Source of the DNA: Euclidia mi
Taxonomy: Eukaryota; Arthropoda; Insecta; Lepidoptera; Erebidae
Length of the DNA stretch: 64,000 nt
Assembly: GCA_944739405.2 (NCBI GenBank)
Contig: OX123200.2
Span: 4,480,761 to 4,544,760, forward strand
Reading direction: 5' to 3'
Shown: positions 23,180-34,700 of the stretch, in pieces
Layout: every line of letters begins with the position of its first letter
Position numbering within the stretch: the first letter of the stretch is position 1
Notes under the pieces: model-generated
Database searches by the model: none
Told to the model about the DNA's origin: nothing
What the model saw: the letters and a program-made list of their open reading frames with translations, nothing else
Translations under genes and position numbers: made by a program

Positions 23180-23247
23180 TCACTTGATGGTCGCGTGCCG
23201 GGTCTCGGGGTGCAGGCACACGCCTTCCACCGTGAATATCGACACTT
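23180..23247 (-). CDS. Eip63E: CDK14/Eip63E-type kinase, C-terminal exon
   Basis: On the minus strand an acceptor (TTATTGTTACAG) is followed by two bases completing a codon, then VSIFTVEGVCLHPETRHATI and Lys, then TGA at 23182-23180. The family C-terminus carries an SIFTV motif followed by a leucine/proline/glutamate stretch (human CDK14 has SSIFTVPNVRLQPE, from memory). This exon therefore ends the PFTAIRE kinase whose catalytic exons lie at 28544 and 38714. It needs an upstream exon ending one base into a codon. The canonical donors GACG|GTGAGT found throughout the adjacent tandem array are in the right phase for that (reading D then E). The coding part is 68 nt, the same length as the array unit; that may be coincidence. 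Confidence 0.7.
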
Positions 23248-23549
23248 CTGTAACAATAACGAAACGATATAACAGCTTGTAAGTTTCGTGGCTTCTAACA
23301 AAAGTTTGATAATAGAGAAGGTATATTGTGGTTGAAACGAGTTTAACTTCTCAAATATCCTAGTACTTCGTTGGATGTCATCCTTAAAAATATGTGACTG
23401 ATTTTTTGTCACTTTTAGGGTAATTAACCTTCTTTTGACTACACACCGTGTATCATAAGTCAGTGTTTTCCTGAGAAGTACGTATTTAGTCCATGATATA
23501 CATAATTCCTGTAGCATCCATATTGTAATACTTTTTTTCGTCTTGTCAG

Positions 23550-26500
23550 AGGCGCGTGTCTCTTAGGTGTGTACTCACCGTCGGGCTGCAGGCACACGTG
23601 TACTCAGGCAGGTCCCACAGTCGCGTGTCACTAGGTGTGTACTCACCGTCGGGCTGCAGGCACACGTGTACTCAGGCAGGTCCCACAGTCGCGTGTCACT
23701 AGGTGTGTACTGACCGTCGGGCTGCAGGCACACGTGTACTCAGGCAGGTCCCACAGTCGCGTGTCACTAGGTGTGTACTCACCGTCGGGCTGCAGGCATA
23801 CGAGTAGTCAGGCAGGTCCCACAGTCGCCTGTCACTAGGTGTGTACTCACCGTCGGGCTGCAGGCACACGTGTACTCAGGCAGGTCCCACAGTCGCGTGT
23901 CACTAGGTGTGTACTCACCGTCGGGCTGCAGGCACACGTGTACTCAGGCAGGTCCCACAGTCGCGTGTCACTAGGTGTGTACTCACCGTCAGGCTGCAGG
24001 CATACGTGTACTCAGGCAGGTCCCACAGTCGCGTGTCACTAGGTGTGTACTCACCGTCGGGCTGCAGGCACACGTGTACTCAGGCAGGTCCCACAGTGGC
24101 GTGTCACTAGGTGTGTACTCACCGTCGGGCTGCAGGCACACGTGTACTCAGGCAGGTCCCACAGTCGCGTGTCACTAGGTGTGTACTGACCGTCGGGCTG
24201 CAGGCACACGTGTACTCAGGCAGGTCCCACAGTCGCGTGTCACTAGGTGTGTACTGACCGTCGGGCTGCAGGCACACGTGTACTCAGGCAGGTCCCACAG
24301 TCGCGTGTCACTAGGTGTGTACTCACCGTCGGGCTGCAGGCACACGTGTACTCAGGCAGGTCCCACAGTCGCGTGTCACTAGGTGTATACTGACCGTCGG
24401 GCTGCAGGCACACGTGTACTCAGGCAGGTCCCACAGTCGCGTGTCACTAGGTGTGTACTCACCGTCGGGCTGCAAGCACACGTGTACTCAGGCAGATCCC
24501 ACAGTCGCGTGTCACTAGGTGTGTACTCACCGTCGGGCTGCAGGCACACGTGTACTCAGGCAGGTCCCACAGTCGCGTGTCACTAGGTGTGTACTCACCG
24601 TCGGGCTGCAGGCACACGTGTACTCAGGCAGGTCCCACAGTCGCGTGTCACTAGGTGTGTACTGACCGTCGGGCTGCAGGCACACGTGTACTCAGGCAGG
24701 TCCCACAGTCGCGTGTCACTAGGTGTGTACTGACCGTCGGGCTGCAGGCACACGTGTACTCAGGCAGGTCCCACAGTCGCGTGTCACTAGGTGTGTACTC
24801 ACCGTCGGGCTGCAGGCACACGTGTACTCAGGCAGGTCCCACAGTCGCGTGTCACTAGGTGTGTACTGACCGTCGGGCTGCAGGCACACGTGTACTCAGG
24901 CAGGTCCCACAGTCGCGTGTCACTAGGTGTATACTGACCGTCGGGCTGCAGGCACACGTGTACTCAGGCAGGTCCCACAGTCGCGTGTCACTAGGTGTGT
25001 ACTCACCGTCGGGCTGCAGGCACACGTGTACTCAGGCAGGTCCCACAGTCGCGTGCCACTAGGTGTGTACTGACCGTCGGGCTGCAGGCACACGTGTACT
25101 CAGGCAGGTCCCACAGTCGCGTGTCACTAGGTGTGTACTCACCGTCGGGCTGCAGGCACACGTGTACTCAGGCAGGTCCCACAGTCGCGTGTCACTAGGT
25201 GTGTACTGACCGTCGGGCTGCAGGCACACGTGTACTCAGGCAGGTCCCACAGTCGCGTGTCACTAGGTGTGTACTCACCGTCGGGCTGCAGGCACACGTG
25301 TACTCAGGCAGGTCCCACAGTCGCGTGTCACTAGGTGTGTACTCACCGTCGGGCTGCAGGCACACGTGTACTCAGGCAGGTCCCACAGTCGCGTGTCACT
25401 AGGTGTGTACTGACCGTCGGGCTGCAGGCACACGTGTACTCAGGCAGGTCCCACAGTCGCGTGTCACTAGGTGTGTACTGACCGTCGGGCTGCAGGCACA
25501 CGTGTACTCAGGCAGGTCCCACAGTCGCGTGTCACTATGTGTGTACTGACCGTCGGGCTGCAGGCACACGTGTCCTCAGGCAGGTCCCACAGTCGCGTGT
25601 CACTATGTGTGTACTGACCGTCGGGCTGCAGGCACACGTGTCCTCAGGCAGGTCCCACAGTCGCGTGTCACTATGTGTGTACTGACCGTCGGGCTGCAGG
25701 CACACGTGTCCTCAGGCAGGTCCCACAGTCGCGTGTCACTATGTGTGTACTGACCGTCGGGCTGCAGGCACACGTGTCCTCAGGCAGGTCCCACAGTCGC
25801 GTGTCACTAGGTGTGTACTGACCGTCGGGCTGCAGGCACACGTGTACTCAGGCAGGTCCCACAGTCGCGTGTCACTAGGTGTGTACTGACCGTCGGGCTG
25901 CAGGCACACTTGTACTCAGGCAGGTCCCACAGTCGCGTGTCACTAGGTGTGTACTCACCGTCGGGCTGCAGGCACACGTGTACTCAGGCAGGTCCCACAG
26001 TCGCGTGTCACTAGGTGTGTACTCACCGTCGGGCTGCAGGCACACGTGTACTCAGGCAGGTCCCACAGTCGCGTGTCACTAGGTGTGTACTGACCGTCGG
26101 GCTGCAGGCACACGTGTACTCAGGCAGGTCCCACAGTCGCGTGTCACTAGGTGTGTACTGACCGTCGGGCTGCAGGCACACGTGTACTCAGGCAGGTCCC
26201 ACAGTCGCGTGTCACTAGGTGTGTACTCACCGTCGGGCTGCAGGCACACGTGTATTCAGGCAGGTCCCACAGTCGCGTGTCACTAGGTGTGTACTCACCG
26301 TCGGGCTGCAGGCACACGTGTACTCAGGCAGGTCCCACAGTCGCGTGTCACTAGGTGTGTACTCACCGTCGGGCTGCAGGCACACGTGTACTCAGGCAGG
26401 TCCCACAGTCGCGTGTCACTAGGTGTGTACTCACCGTCGGGCTGCAGGCACACGTGTACTCAGGCTGGTCCCACAGTCGCGTGTCACTAGGTGTGTACTC

Positions 26501-28070
26501 ACCGTCGGGCTGCAGGCACACGTGTACTCAGGCAGGTCCCACTGTCGCGTGTCACTAGGTGTGTACTCACCGTCAGGCTGCAGGCACACGTGTACTCAGG
26601 CAGGTCCCACAGTCGCGTGTCACTAGGTGTGTACTGACCGTCGGGCTGCAGGCACACGTGTACTCAGGCAGGTCCCACAGTCGCGTGTCACTAGGTGTGT
26701 ACTGACCGTCGGGCTGCAGGCACACTTGTACTCAGGCAGGTCCCACAGTCGCGTGTCACTAGGTGTGTACTCACCGTCGGGCTGCAGGCACACGTGTACT
26801 CAGGCAGGTCCCACAGTCGCGTGTCACTAGGTGTGTACTCACCGTCGGGCTGCAGGCACACGTGTACTCAGGCAGGTCCCACAGTCGCGTGTCACTAGGT
26901 GTGTACTGACCGTCGGGCTGCAGGCACACGTGTACTCAGGCAGGTCCCACAGTCGCGTGTCACTAGGTGTGTACTGACCGTCGGGCTGCAGGCACACGTG
27001 TACTCAGGCAGGTCCCACAGTCGCGTGTCACTAGGTGTGTACTCACCGTCAGGCTGCAGGCACACGTGTATTCAGGCAGGTCCCACAGTCGCGTGTCACT
27101 AGGTGTGTACTCACCGTCGGGCTGCAGGCACACGTGTACTCAGGCAGGTCCCACAGTCGCGTGTCACTAGGTGTGTACTCACCGTCGGGCTGCAGGCACA
27201 CGTGTACTCAGGCAGGTCCCACAGTCGCGTGTCACTAGGTGTGTACTCACCGTCGGGCTGCAGGCACACGTGTACTCAGGCAGGTCCCACAGTCGCGTGT
27301 CACTAGGTGTGTACTGACCGTCGGGCTGCAGGCACACGTGTACTCAGGCAGGTCCCACAGTCGCGTGTCACTAGGTGTGTACTCACCGTCGGGCTGCAGG
27401 CACACGTGTACTCAGGCAGGTCCCACAGTCGCATGTCACTAGGTGTGTACTCACCGTCGGGCTGCAGGCACACGTGTACTCAGGCAGGTCCCACAGTCGC
27501 GTGTCACTAGGTGTGTACTGACCGTCGGGCTGCAGGCACACGTGTACTCAGGCAGGTCCCACAGTCGCGTGTCACTAGGTGTGTACTCACCGTCAGGCTG
27601 CAGGCACACGTGTACTCAGGCAGGTCCCACAGTCGCGTGTCACTAGGTGTGTACTGACCGTCGGGCTGCAGGCACACGTGTACTCAGGCAGGTCCCACAG
27701 TCGCGTGTCACTAGGTGTGTACTGACCGTCGGGCTGCAGGCACACGTGTCCTCAGGCAGGTCCCACAGTCGCGTGTCACTATGTGTGTACTGACCGTCGG
27801 GCTGCAGGCACACGTGTCCTCAGGCAGGTCCCACAGTCGCGTGTCACTATGTGTGTACTGACCGTCGGGCTGCAGGCACACGTGTACTCAGGCAGGTCCC
27901 ACAGTCGCGTGTCACTAGGTGTGTACTCACCGTCGGGCTGCAGGCACACGTGTACTCAGGCAGGTCCCACAGTCGCGTGTCACTAGGTGTGTACTGACCG
28001 TCGGGCTGCAGGCACACGTGTTCTCAGGCAGGTCCCACAGTCGCGTGTCACTATGTGTGTACTGACCGTC
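23550..28070. repeat. 68-bp minisatellite, about 66 units, inside the kinase gene
   Basis: Units recur every 68 bp without any indel: GTGTGTACT(C/G)ACCGTCGG starts at 23567 and the last at 28055, exactly 66 periods. Each unit has CACGTG in nearly every copy. On the gene (minus) strand it has CTGCAGCCCGACG followed by GTGAGT or GTCAGT, and a reading CGACTGTGGGACCTGCC (RLWDLP). A 12-unit block (25811-26626) is duplicated next to itself (26627-27442): the markers CACTTGTAC and GTGTATTCAGG recur 816 bp apart. A sub-family with CTATGTG and GTGTCCTC clusters at 25540-25800 and 27722-27860. The plus-strand 67-codon frames are a by-product of 3 x 68 = 204. The array touches a kinase exon at its right end. 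Confidence 0.95.
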
Positions 28071-28170
28071 GGACCGACGACCCGGACACTCCCCAGCGCG
28101 CCACGTGCGCGCGCAGCCCCGGGAGTCGCGACACGCCTGACCAGCTCTCCTCCGTCGGCGTGCCCACCAC
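28070..28170 (-). CDS. Eip63E: CDK14/Eip63E-type kinase, GTPTEESW exon (3' end uncertain)
   Basis: After the acceptor GTGTGCCAG (AG at 28172-28171) the minus strand reads VVGTPTEESWSGVSRLPGLR. This joins in phase 0 to the preceding exon ending DKIFK, giving the KxxGTPxExxWxGVxxLP block that follows the catalytic core of CDK14-type kinases. After about 33 codons the sequence runs directly into the 68-bp array at CCGACG|GTCAGT, so the true donor cannot be fixed. The next ~50 residues of the kinase fold (substrate-lobe helices up to the C-terminal SIFTV exon) have no counterpart in the window. Confidence 0.7.
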
Positions 28171-28543
28171 CTGGCACACACCGCAAAAATATTACTACAC
28201 ATCACTAATGGAATTTGACACTGCGCCAAATAGGCGGGCAAATTATTTCAGGCCGAAACAATTGCTTGCAGAATACAAATGGACGCTCTAGAATGGCACC
28301 TTAGCCAGTCGAACTCCTTTAAATGAAAAGAACATTACCACTAACCGTAGTAGAAGCAAAACCGCTATAATACCCGTTGACCCGCTACAAGACCAGGCCA
28401 ACAAAAGCGAAACAGATGCGAAACAGCCTGTTCCAAAATCCAGAATGAATAAAACACTTCCCTTTTCCACAAAGTAGTTTCGCTTCTAAAACTGGCCCTA
28501 TCCACAACAAAGTAAATGCAACAAAAAAAATTACAATAAATAC
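28171..28543. other. Intron of the kinase gene
   Basis: The sequence lies between the donor at 28543-28542 (GTATTT) and the acceptor at 28172-28171. No repeat or ORF of note. Confidence 0.6.
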
Positions 28544-28683
28544 CTTGAATATCTTATCTAGTTGGTCGTGCGTGTCCCTGACTCCAGGGAAGGTGGGCAC
28601 TCCGCAGAGCATCTCCACGAATATACAGCCGACGCCCCACATGTCCAGCGACGTGGAATACTCCGTACTGCCCAGTAGCACAT
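28544..28683 (-). CDS. Eip63E: CDK14/Eip63E-type kinase, DVLLGS...DQLDKIFK exon
   Basis: This 140-nt exon has an acceptor (TTTTACGCAG) and a donor (GTATTT). It starts by completing an Asp codon begun in the upstream exon and then reads VLLGSTEYSTSLDMWGVGCI, FVEMLCGVPTFPG and DQLDKIFK. This is kinase subdomains VIII-X, including the invariant Asp of DMWGVGC. The match to PFTAIRE kinases (CDK14/15, insect Eip63E) is close, with the family-typical FPG and DQLDKIF. Such kinases bind cyclin Y at membranes and regulate Wnt-type signalling, by knowledge of the family. The splice phase is consistent on both sides. Confidence 0.9.
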
Positions 28684-28737
28684 CTGCGTAAAACACGATA
28701 CATTAGATACCTTTTTTTTTGCTTTTAGATAGGGTGT

Positions 28738-29045
28738 CACAAGACCCAGCACCAACCCGAAGTCTACTCGTTTTGGAGATCATGCCAAGTCATAGGTACT
28801 AAGCAAAAATAATACTTGGGAAACGAATATTTTTTTAAGTAGACACATTTATGAAACCGCAATTAAAAGTGCGCGCGGGCAATGCTTGAAATGCTTACAG
28901 ATCCATCCATATCGATTTTGTACCTTAGGAACATTTTATGGTGACTTTGTGCCTCAATATCTCCTCAACCTGTAACTTCCTAGGTATGGTGCCGAGTAAA
29001 AAAAATGTAATGATCGGTACAATATGGGATTTCAGTTTTCATAAA
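28738..29045. repeat. Repeat upstream of a kinase exon, shared with 38909-38999
   Basis: AAGACCCAGCACCAACCCGA followed by AGTCTACTCGTTTT (28740-28775) and, further right, ATGGTGCCGAGTAAA...GGTACAATATGGGATTT (28987-29033) match one continuous block at 38909-38999. Here the block is split by about 200 bp. Both copies begin 55-60 bp upstream of a kinase acceptor in gene orientation. Confidence 0.6.
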
Positions 29046-29124
29046 GGTTCTTTTTACACCCCCGTATTATTTCTTCAAATTCGTCGAATTCTCTCCAGCC
29101 ATGGATACCCAATAGCAAGAAACT

Positions 29125-29266
29125 AAAACGGGGAAGGCCTAGGAGGAGATGGCGGGATGAATTAGACGTTTATCAAATGGATTGGCAAGATCTCGCATGT
29201 GATCGCGACGGGTGGAAGATAGAAGGCCTTTGGCCAGCAATGGGACATAGATTTGGCTATTCATGA
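29125..29266 (+). pseudogene. RTE-type LINE 3'-terminal fragment
   Basis: A short open stretch reads KRGRPRRRWRDELDVYQMDW, then DLACDRDGW and GLWPAMGHRFGYS before TGA. This is the typical extreme C-terminus of an RTE-like LINE of another subfamily than the one at 18137. It is a 5'-truncated insertion in the kinase intron. Confidence 0.65.
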
Positions 29267-29309
29267 TAATAATAAATTAACTGCATGCCACTGTTCTTAA
29301 GCAATCATG

Positions 29310-32300
29310 GAATCCCATAGTAATGGTTATCATCCCAATATTAATGCTCCTGATCATAATGATGACCCTCACTTTGGTGACCTAAATTTAAGCGTTTCAT
29401 CTATCTATTGTTTCATGTTCATCATTATACAGACTTTCCCAGTCCACTGCGTTTTAACCGCCAGCAACCAGATATTATCTGCCTATCAGAGACTTTTATA
29501 GAAAAAGGCTGTGAAAACCTAATTAAAATTACAGGCTATAAGTTGGTAACTTCTTATTGTAGAAATAAAAAACAGAAACGAGGAGGTACTTGCATCCTGG
29601 TAAAAAATGAACTTTCAACCAAAGAGCATTGTTTTTTTAAGGAACAAAGTAAAGATCGGGATTTTAAGTGTTGCGGGACATAATTTGTTTGTGATTGTAG
29701 TATAAAGAATACCCAATTCAGACTTTAATACTTTTTGTACAAGACTATCTATAATTCTACATCATGTTTGTCTGAAAAGTAAAAAGAAAGTGGTTTTGAC
29801 AGGCGATTTTAATGTGAATACCGTGCAAGTGAGCAAAAATACGATAGAACTTCAGGACCTCATGAAAAATTATAATTTGATCTTTCATGTTAAAGAAGCC
29901 ACCCGCCAAAAAAATTGTATCGATCATATGATTAGTAACATTAAGTCAGCTAAAAGTAAAGTACTTCACTTAGATCTTTCAGATCACAATACAGCGCAAA
30001 TGCTATTTATTCCTATTAAACACAAAGAGATTCCTTAAGAATATTACACATATCGTAGAGACTTCTGTACATACAATATTACAACATTTAAGCAATATAT
30101 TTCACAGCTCTCATTCTCACAAGTCTTCAATGAAAGTAATGTTGACAGGGCTTATTTTCATTTTCAAAAACTTCTGTTATTAATTTATGGTTTGTGCTTT
30201 CCTATTATCAAGGCTAAGATATCAACAAAGACTAAACAGCAACAATGGATAACTAAATGTCTCCGTATAAGTTGTAAAACAAAAAGACTCTTACGTTACA
30301 AATTTTATAAAGAAAAAAGTTATAAAAATAAGAAATTATATTCATCATTCAACAAACTCTTAAAAAAATGCATCGCACGAGCAAAAATTAACGTTGCAAA
30401 TAATCTTATGAAAAAGACAAAAAATATTTGTAAAACGTCATGGCAAATAATCAAACAAGAGTCTACAACTGTTAGTCACTTAAACTTTATTGAAAAAATA
30501 CATGAAGATAATACTGACATATTTTCTCCACAAGCCATAGCTGAAACATTTAATGAATATTGGACTAACATAAACAATAAGCACACGCATCCCTTAAATA
30601 ATACGCTCAGGTCTTCTATTTGTAGCAGTATTTTCTTGAGACCATACAACCATGACGAGGTACAAAGATTAATTTTATCTTTAAAAGACACAAATTCCGT
30701 CGGTTGTGACAACTTTGCCACAAAAATACTGAAGTCATGCTCATATGAACTTACGCCAGTACTCACCCATTTAATTAATTTATCTTTTGTGGAGGGCTGC
30801 TTCCCTAACTTGTTAAAACAAGTAATTGTAAAACCAATCTATAAGAAAAAAGGAGATGTGACCAATAAGAAAAATTATAGACCGATAGCCTTGATTTCTG
30901 TCATTTCTAAGCTCTTTGAAATTGCTATGTATAAGCGGCTTTCGGCTTTTATAGAAAAGCATAACATTCTTAAGGCTGAACAGTATGGGTACTTAAAAGG
31001 AAAGTCGACTACACTAGCCTGTTTTACTTTAATAAAAAATATAGTTGATCAGCTTGACAATGGCAGTCAGTGGTAGCAATTTTCTTCGATATGACCAGGG
31101 CATTCGATTTTGTCTCGCATAAACTTCTGTTAAACAAATTAGAGAAATATGGTATCCAAGGTCCAGCACTAAACTGGTTCAAAACCTATCTAAATGAGAG
31201 ATTGCAAAGTGTTGAAATCATGAACCTGGATAACAAAAATAACTTAGTGGCAACTAGATCCAACTATAAACCTATAACGTGTGGCGTGCCCCAGGGCAGC
31301 ATTCTTGGACCTCTGTTATTTATAATGCATATCAATGACCTTCCAGACATCTCAAACAATCCGTGTACATTATTTGCAGACGACTTATCTATATTAATTT
31401 CTTCCAAAACTGACATTCATAATAATTTTACTCTTGACATCATTACAACAATTGAATCCATTATTTCATGGCTCAAACAAAACAACCTACAGGTTAATCT
31501 AACAAAAACTAAATTTATACATTTCAGCAGGGTTCAGGGTAAAAAAACAGAATTAATTAACATAAACTGTGACGGATGTCATCTAAAGGAAGCTGATGAA
31601 ACATTGTTTCTAGGTATAATGATAAACCGATATTGTAATTGGAAATCACATGTTAACCAAGTGTGCAACAAACTTAATAAATTCGTCTATGTCTTATATA
31701 AATTGCGTACTAGTGCCAATGAAAAGACAGTCCTCATAGCATACCACGGCTACGTTGAGTCAATATTGCGTTATGGCCTTATACTTTGGGGTAATTCCAC
31801 AGACTTTAATAGGGCCTTTATTACACAAAAAAAAAGCGTGAGGGCTATTGTTGGGATTCCTCCTTGGGAATCATGCAAACCCGTATTTTCGAAGTTGAAG
31901 TTACTAACTTTACCTGGCTTATACATTTTAGAGGCAGCAAAGTTTGTAAAACAATATAAAAACATTTTTACGGTGGCTCAGGATCTTTACCTTAGAAACA
32001 CTAGGAAAGAATTGTTTTGCCAAAGATACCCAAGACTACACTGTATCAAAAAAATTGTTATGTAATGTGTGGGCGTATATATAACAATACACCAAACAGT
32101 ATAAAGAGTCTACCTGCTAATATGTTCAGCTCTAAGTTAAAGAAATGGTTATTAGATCAATGTTTCTATACGGTTTCTGATTTTATGAGTAAAAAAGCTA
32201 TATAAGAAGTACCTGCCTGCTCATTAATTTCAATTAAAATTCAATTAATATTAAGTGGACATTTGATATTTTGATTAATTTGTTGTTAATATTTAAATAA

Positions 32301-32803
32301 ATTTGTTGAATTGACCTGTATGTACATAATAATATTCTATATTGACATTGTTTGTATTGATAATTTGTCATAATTTCTTATTTTATTCTGACATTTATTT
32401 TTATATCATACATTGACATTGTATTGCCTACTGATATAATTCGCAGGTATTTATTAATAATGTTATATACATACATACATACATAGACTCACGCCTGTTT
32501 CCCGGAGGGGTAGGCAGAGACTACGGAACGCCATTTGCAACGATCCTGACATACCTCACTTGCTTTACTCACTCCCAATTAATCACATTTATTCACAATT
32601 GTTACTAGGTACTTGAATTCCTTGTTTACATCATTGAGTTTGTCGACATTTTGTTATAATGGTATTATCTACTGCTACACTACCTGTTACACAAACACTA
32701 TTTGCATGTCACTTTTTGACTGAAGTTGCATGTACACTGTTAACATATTAAGATCCATATTGTACCAACTTTACGCAAATAAACGATTATGATTATGATT
32801 AAA
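29310..32803 (+). pseudogene. Jockey/CR1-type LINE, 5'-truncated, with endonuclease and RT
   Basis: Pieces of one pol protein follow in order across frames. Endonuclease: PDIICLSETFIEKGCENL (29465-29525), VVLTGDFNVN (29790-29815), CIDHMISN and SDHNTAQ. RT: NYRPIALISVISKLFEIAMY, EQYGYLKGKST, VAIFFDMTRAFDFVSHK, CGVPQGSILGPLLF and TLFADDLSIL (FADD). The C-terminal domain runs to 32065. Breaks seen are a frame change near 29690, a TAA at 30036-30038 with the frame open beyond it, and a 2-base frame change near 31071. The 3' untranslated part contains an inserted RTE 3' fragment (32464-32576), and the element ends in AATAAACGATTATGATTATG. It sits in the large kinase intron, antisense to the gene. 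Confidence 0.8.
32464..32576 (-). repeat. RTE 3'-end fragment inside the LINE tail
   Basis: CATACATACATACATAGACTC, then ACGCCTGTTTCCCGGAGGGG and TAGGCAGAGACTACGGAACG form the reverse complement of the 3' end of the RTE family seen at 3-1262 and 35439-35712. It has its short tandem repeat tail at the left. Confidence 0.75.
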
Positions 32804-32864
32804 TGACTGCTAGACAGAGAATTTTCCTAATGTGCGTCACAAAAGCATTGAGAATTCAATCTAC

Positions 32865-33015
32865 TACACCACGCTGGCCAGATGGGTTAGTTTGAGGTTT
32901 GAAGTCGAGTTTTCCGTACGCAAGGATGCTATTTGTTTCGTATATCCTTAGTCGTCTCGTAAGAGGAATGAAATGGGGTAGTGACAGTTTGTACTCTTAA
33001 TCCACGTCACTACAT
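32865..33015 (-). repeat. Divergent RTE-tail SINE-like repeat
   Basis: CTACACCACGCTGGCCAGAT, CGTCTCGTAAGAGGAATGAA and TTAATCCACGTCACTACATGG follow the order of the repeat at 12193-12427, with the tail missing. Confidence 0.45.
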
Positions 33016-34565
33016 GGAGAATCCATTTGATAGATAGAAAACCTTTAGATACTGCGTTGAGGAAACTGATAAACACATCGTAAATAGTAATAATCAATAC
33101 AGATAGAAACAATAAATACGGTTTATATAAGAAGATGAAAGGAGACACATATAGATCTAGATGTAATAAATGTGAGATGAATCCAAAGCAAATAAAAGCC
33201 ACTTTAGTTGGCATTCGGCGGTCTAGTGGCTGAAATAGCGTTATGGTTCGACAGCAGTCGACGCGTTGGCGAAATTGACATTAATCATCAAAAGCAACTT
33301 GACAGGGATTGGCATTTGTATAATGCATCGAACAGCGTTCGTTTATGCCGGCGTGATAGTGAGACGCCGGCTAGCGATAAACAAGGCCGTCCCTGACGTC
33401 AAAATGGATGCCTTCTCCAAAACCAACTTCCTTCTGCTTAATGGATCCTCTGTCCTATTTTATTTTGTATTCCTCACGTGCAGTTGAGCAAAATCATATT
33501 CCACATTTATAAGCTGCAATATGTACCTACTCCGACATTATTAAGCATGGCCAATGATAAATACTCTTGCCACAAGTAAACGTGAAACGCGGTGAAACCT
33601 TAAAAGGTATTTTTAAGGTCCATAAAAAGCATTTTCAAAATACTTATATCCTTCAAAAGGAAACATAAACACCGAACGAAATCCTTAAAACCCGAGCACT
33701 CGGAACCCTTAAGACGCGATATTACTGGGTCACACGCGAGATCGCACAACACACATTTTACTTTCACACTTTTCCTCCATTTAACCCCTCTCTACAAGAG
33801 GGTAGAAGTAAAACGCAGTAAGTATTTCATGGGCAAAGTGAGTTTTGTGCAACAGGTCGCACATCCGACACGGTAATGTGCATTGCCGGCTCGCGTGTCA
33901 AAATGCGGGAAACAACATTATGTAAGATAAACTTTTCGAGTAAAAGCATCATCAAATATAACATATATGTATTTCTAATACATACACACATGTGTTGCTG
34001 TTTGTTTATTATCAACATACAAATGTCTTTTGCAATCGCTATAATAGTGGTAATTTATACGTTATCGTTACACGTAGTTTTGGGGTTTCCATGTTTCGGC
34101 ACTATCATAATCACCATAATCACGGACCATCATATTGGAGCCTCAAAATTACAGGACATGCTTTCGGTAAAATTTATACAATAAGTATAGTCAACGAAAG
34201 TTTAAATACTCTGTTGATTAGTCTCGTTACGGTGTTGGACGAAATACTAGTTTTTTAAAGTCAGATTTTATTTTCAGTTTACAGGTAGTTACAGCGGCGA
34301 ACTTTGAAACCGAACAGGCTTTTAAGAAGGAAGCAGGGTCTTAAACTCAGTGAGCGATTTGGTACGTAAGTAAATAGGTAGCAATTCTACAAAGCAATTC
34401 CTGTTTGAAGGCAGTCAGTTAAGTTGGAGGTTTCCATTCTTCTTTTATTCGTGTTGATGGCAAAACTTTAATAGACTTGTCCTAGTGCTTACTTGTACAG
34501 CAATAAGTCATCAAGCGTCTATAAATCTGAGGACTATTAGGCGCGGTTAAAGCGGAATATTTTTT
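33016..34565. other. Kinase intron, no recognisable gene
   Basis: No coding frame with family resemblance and no repeat shared in the window. Confidence 0.5.
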
Positions 34566-34700
34566 TTTAACCGGCTGTATCCCCGAAGACGGTGTTATAT
34601 TACACCCACATTTCGCCATGAATTTTAAGGTCCCATGTAATAGGGGGCGAGCCTATTGCCGTACGGGGCACATCACCAGACTCCGTGCTGCTACTGAGCA
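34566..34700 (+). repeat. Dispersed repeat fragment shared with 3895-4035
   Basis: ACACCCACATTTCGCC, then GGTCCCATGTAATAGGGGGC and GAGCCTATTGCC match the copy at 3895-4035. Here it runs directly into the Penelope-like fragment. Confidence 0.6.

Noticed and set aside
23635..28050. Many overlapping plus-strand 67-codon ORFs starting MCTHRRAAGTRVLRQ
   Set aside because: They are generated by the 68-bp period (three units = 204 nt) and lie antisense to the kinase gene. No sign of selection as protein.
33876..34184. 102-codon hydrophobic ORF
   Set aside because: AT-rich sequence often gives hydrophobic frames; two overlapping frames are equally open, and there is no signal of coding.
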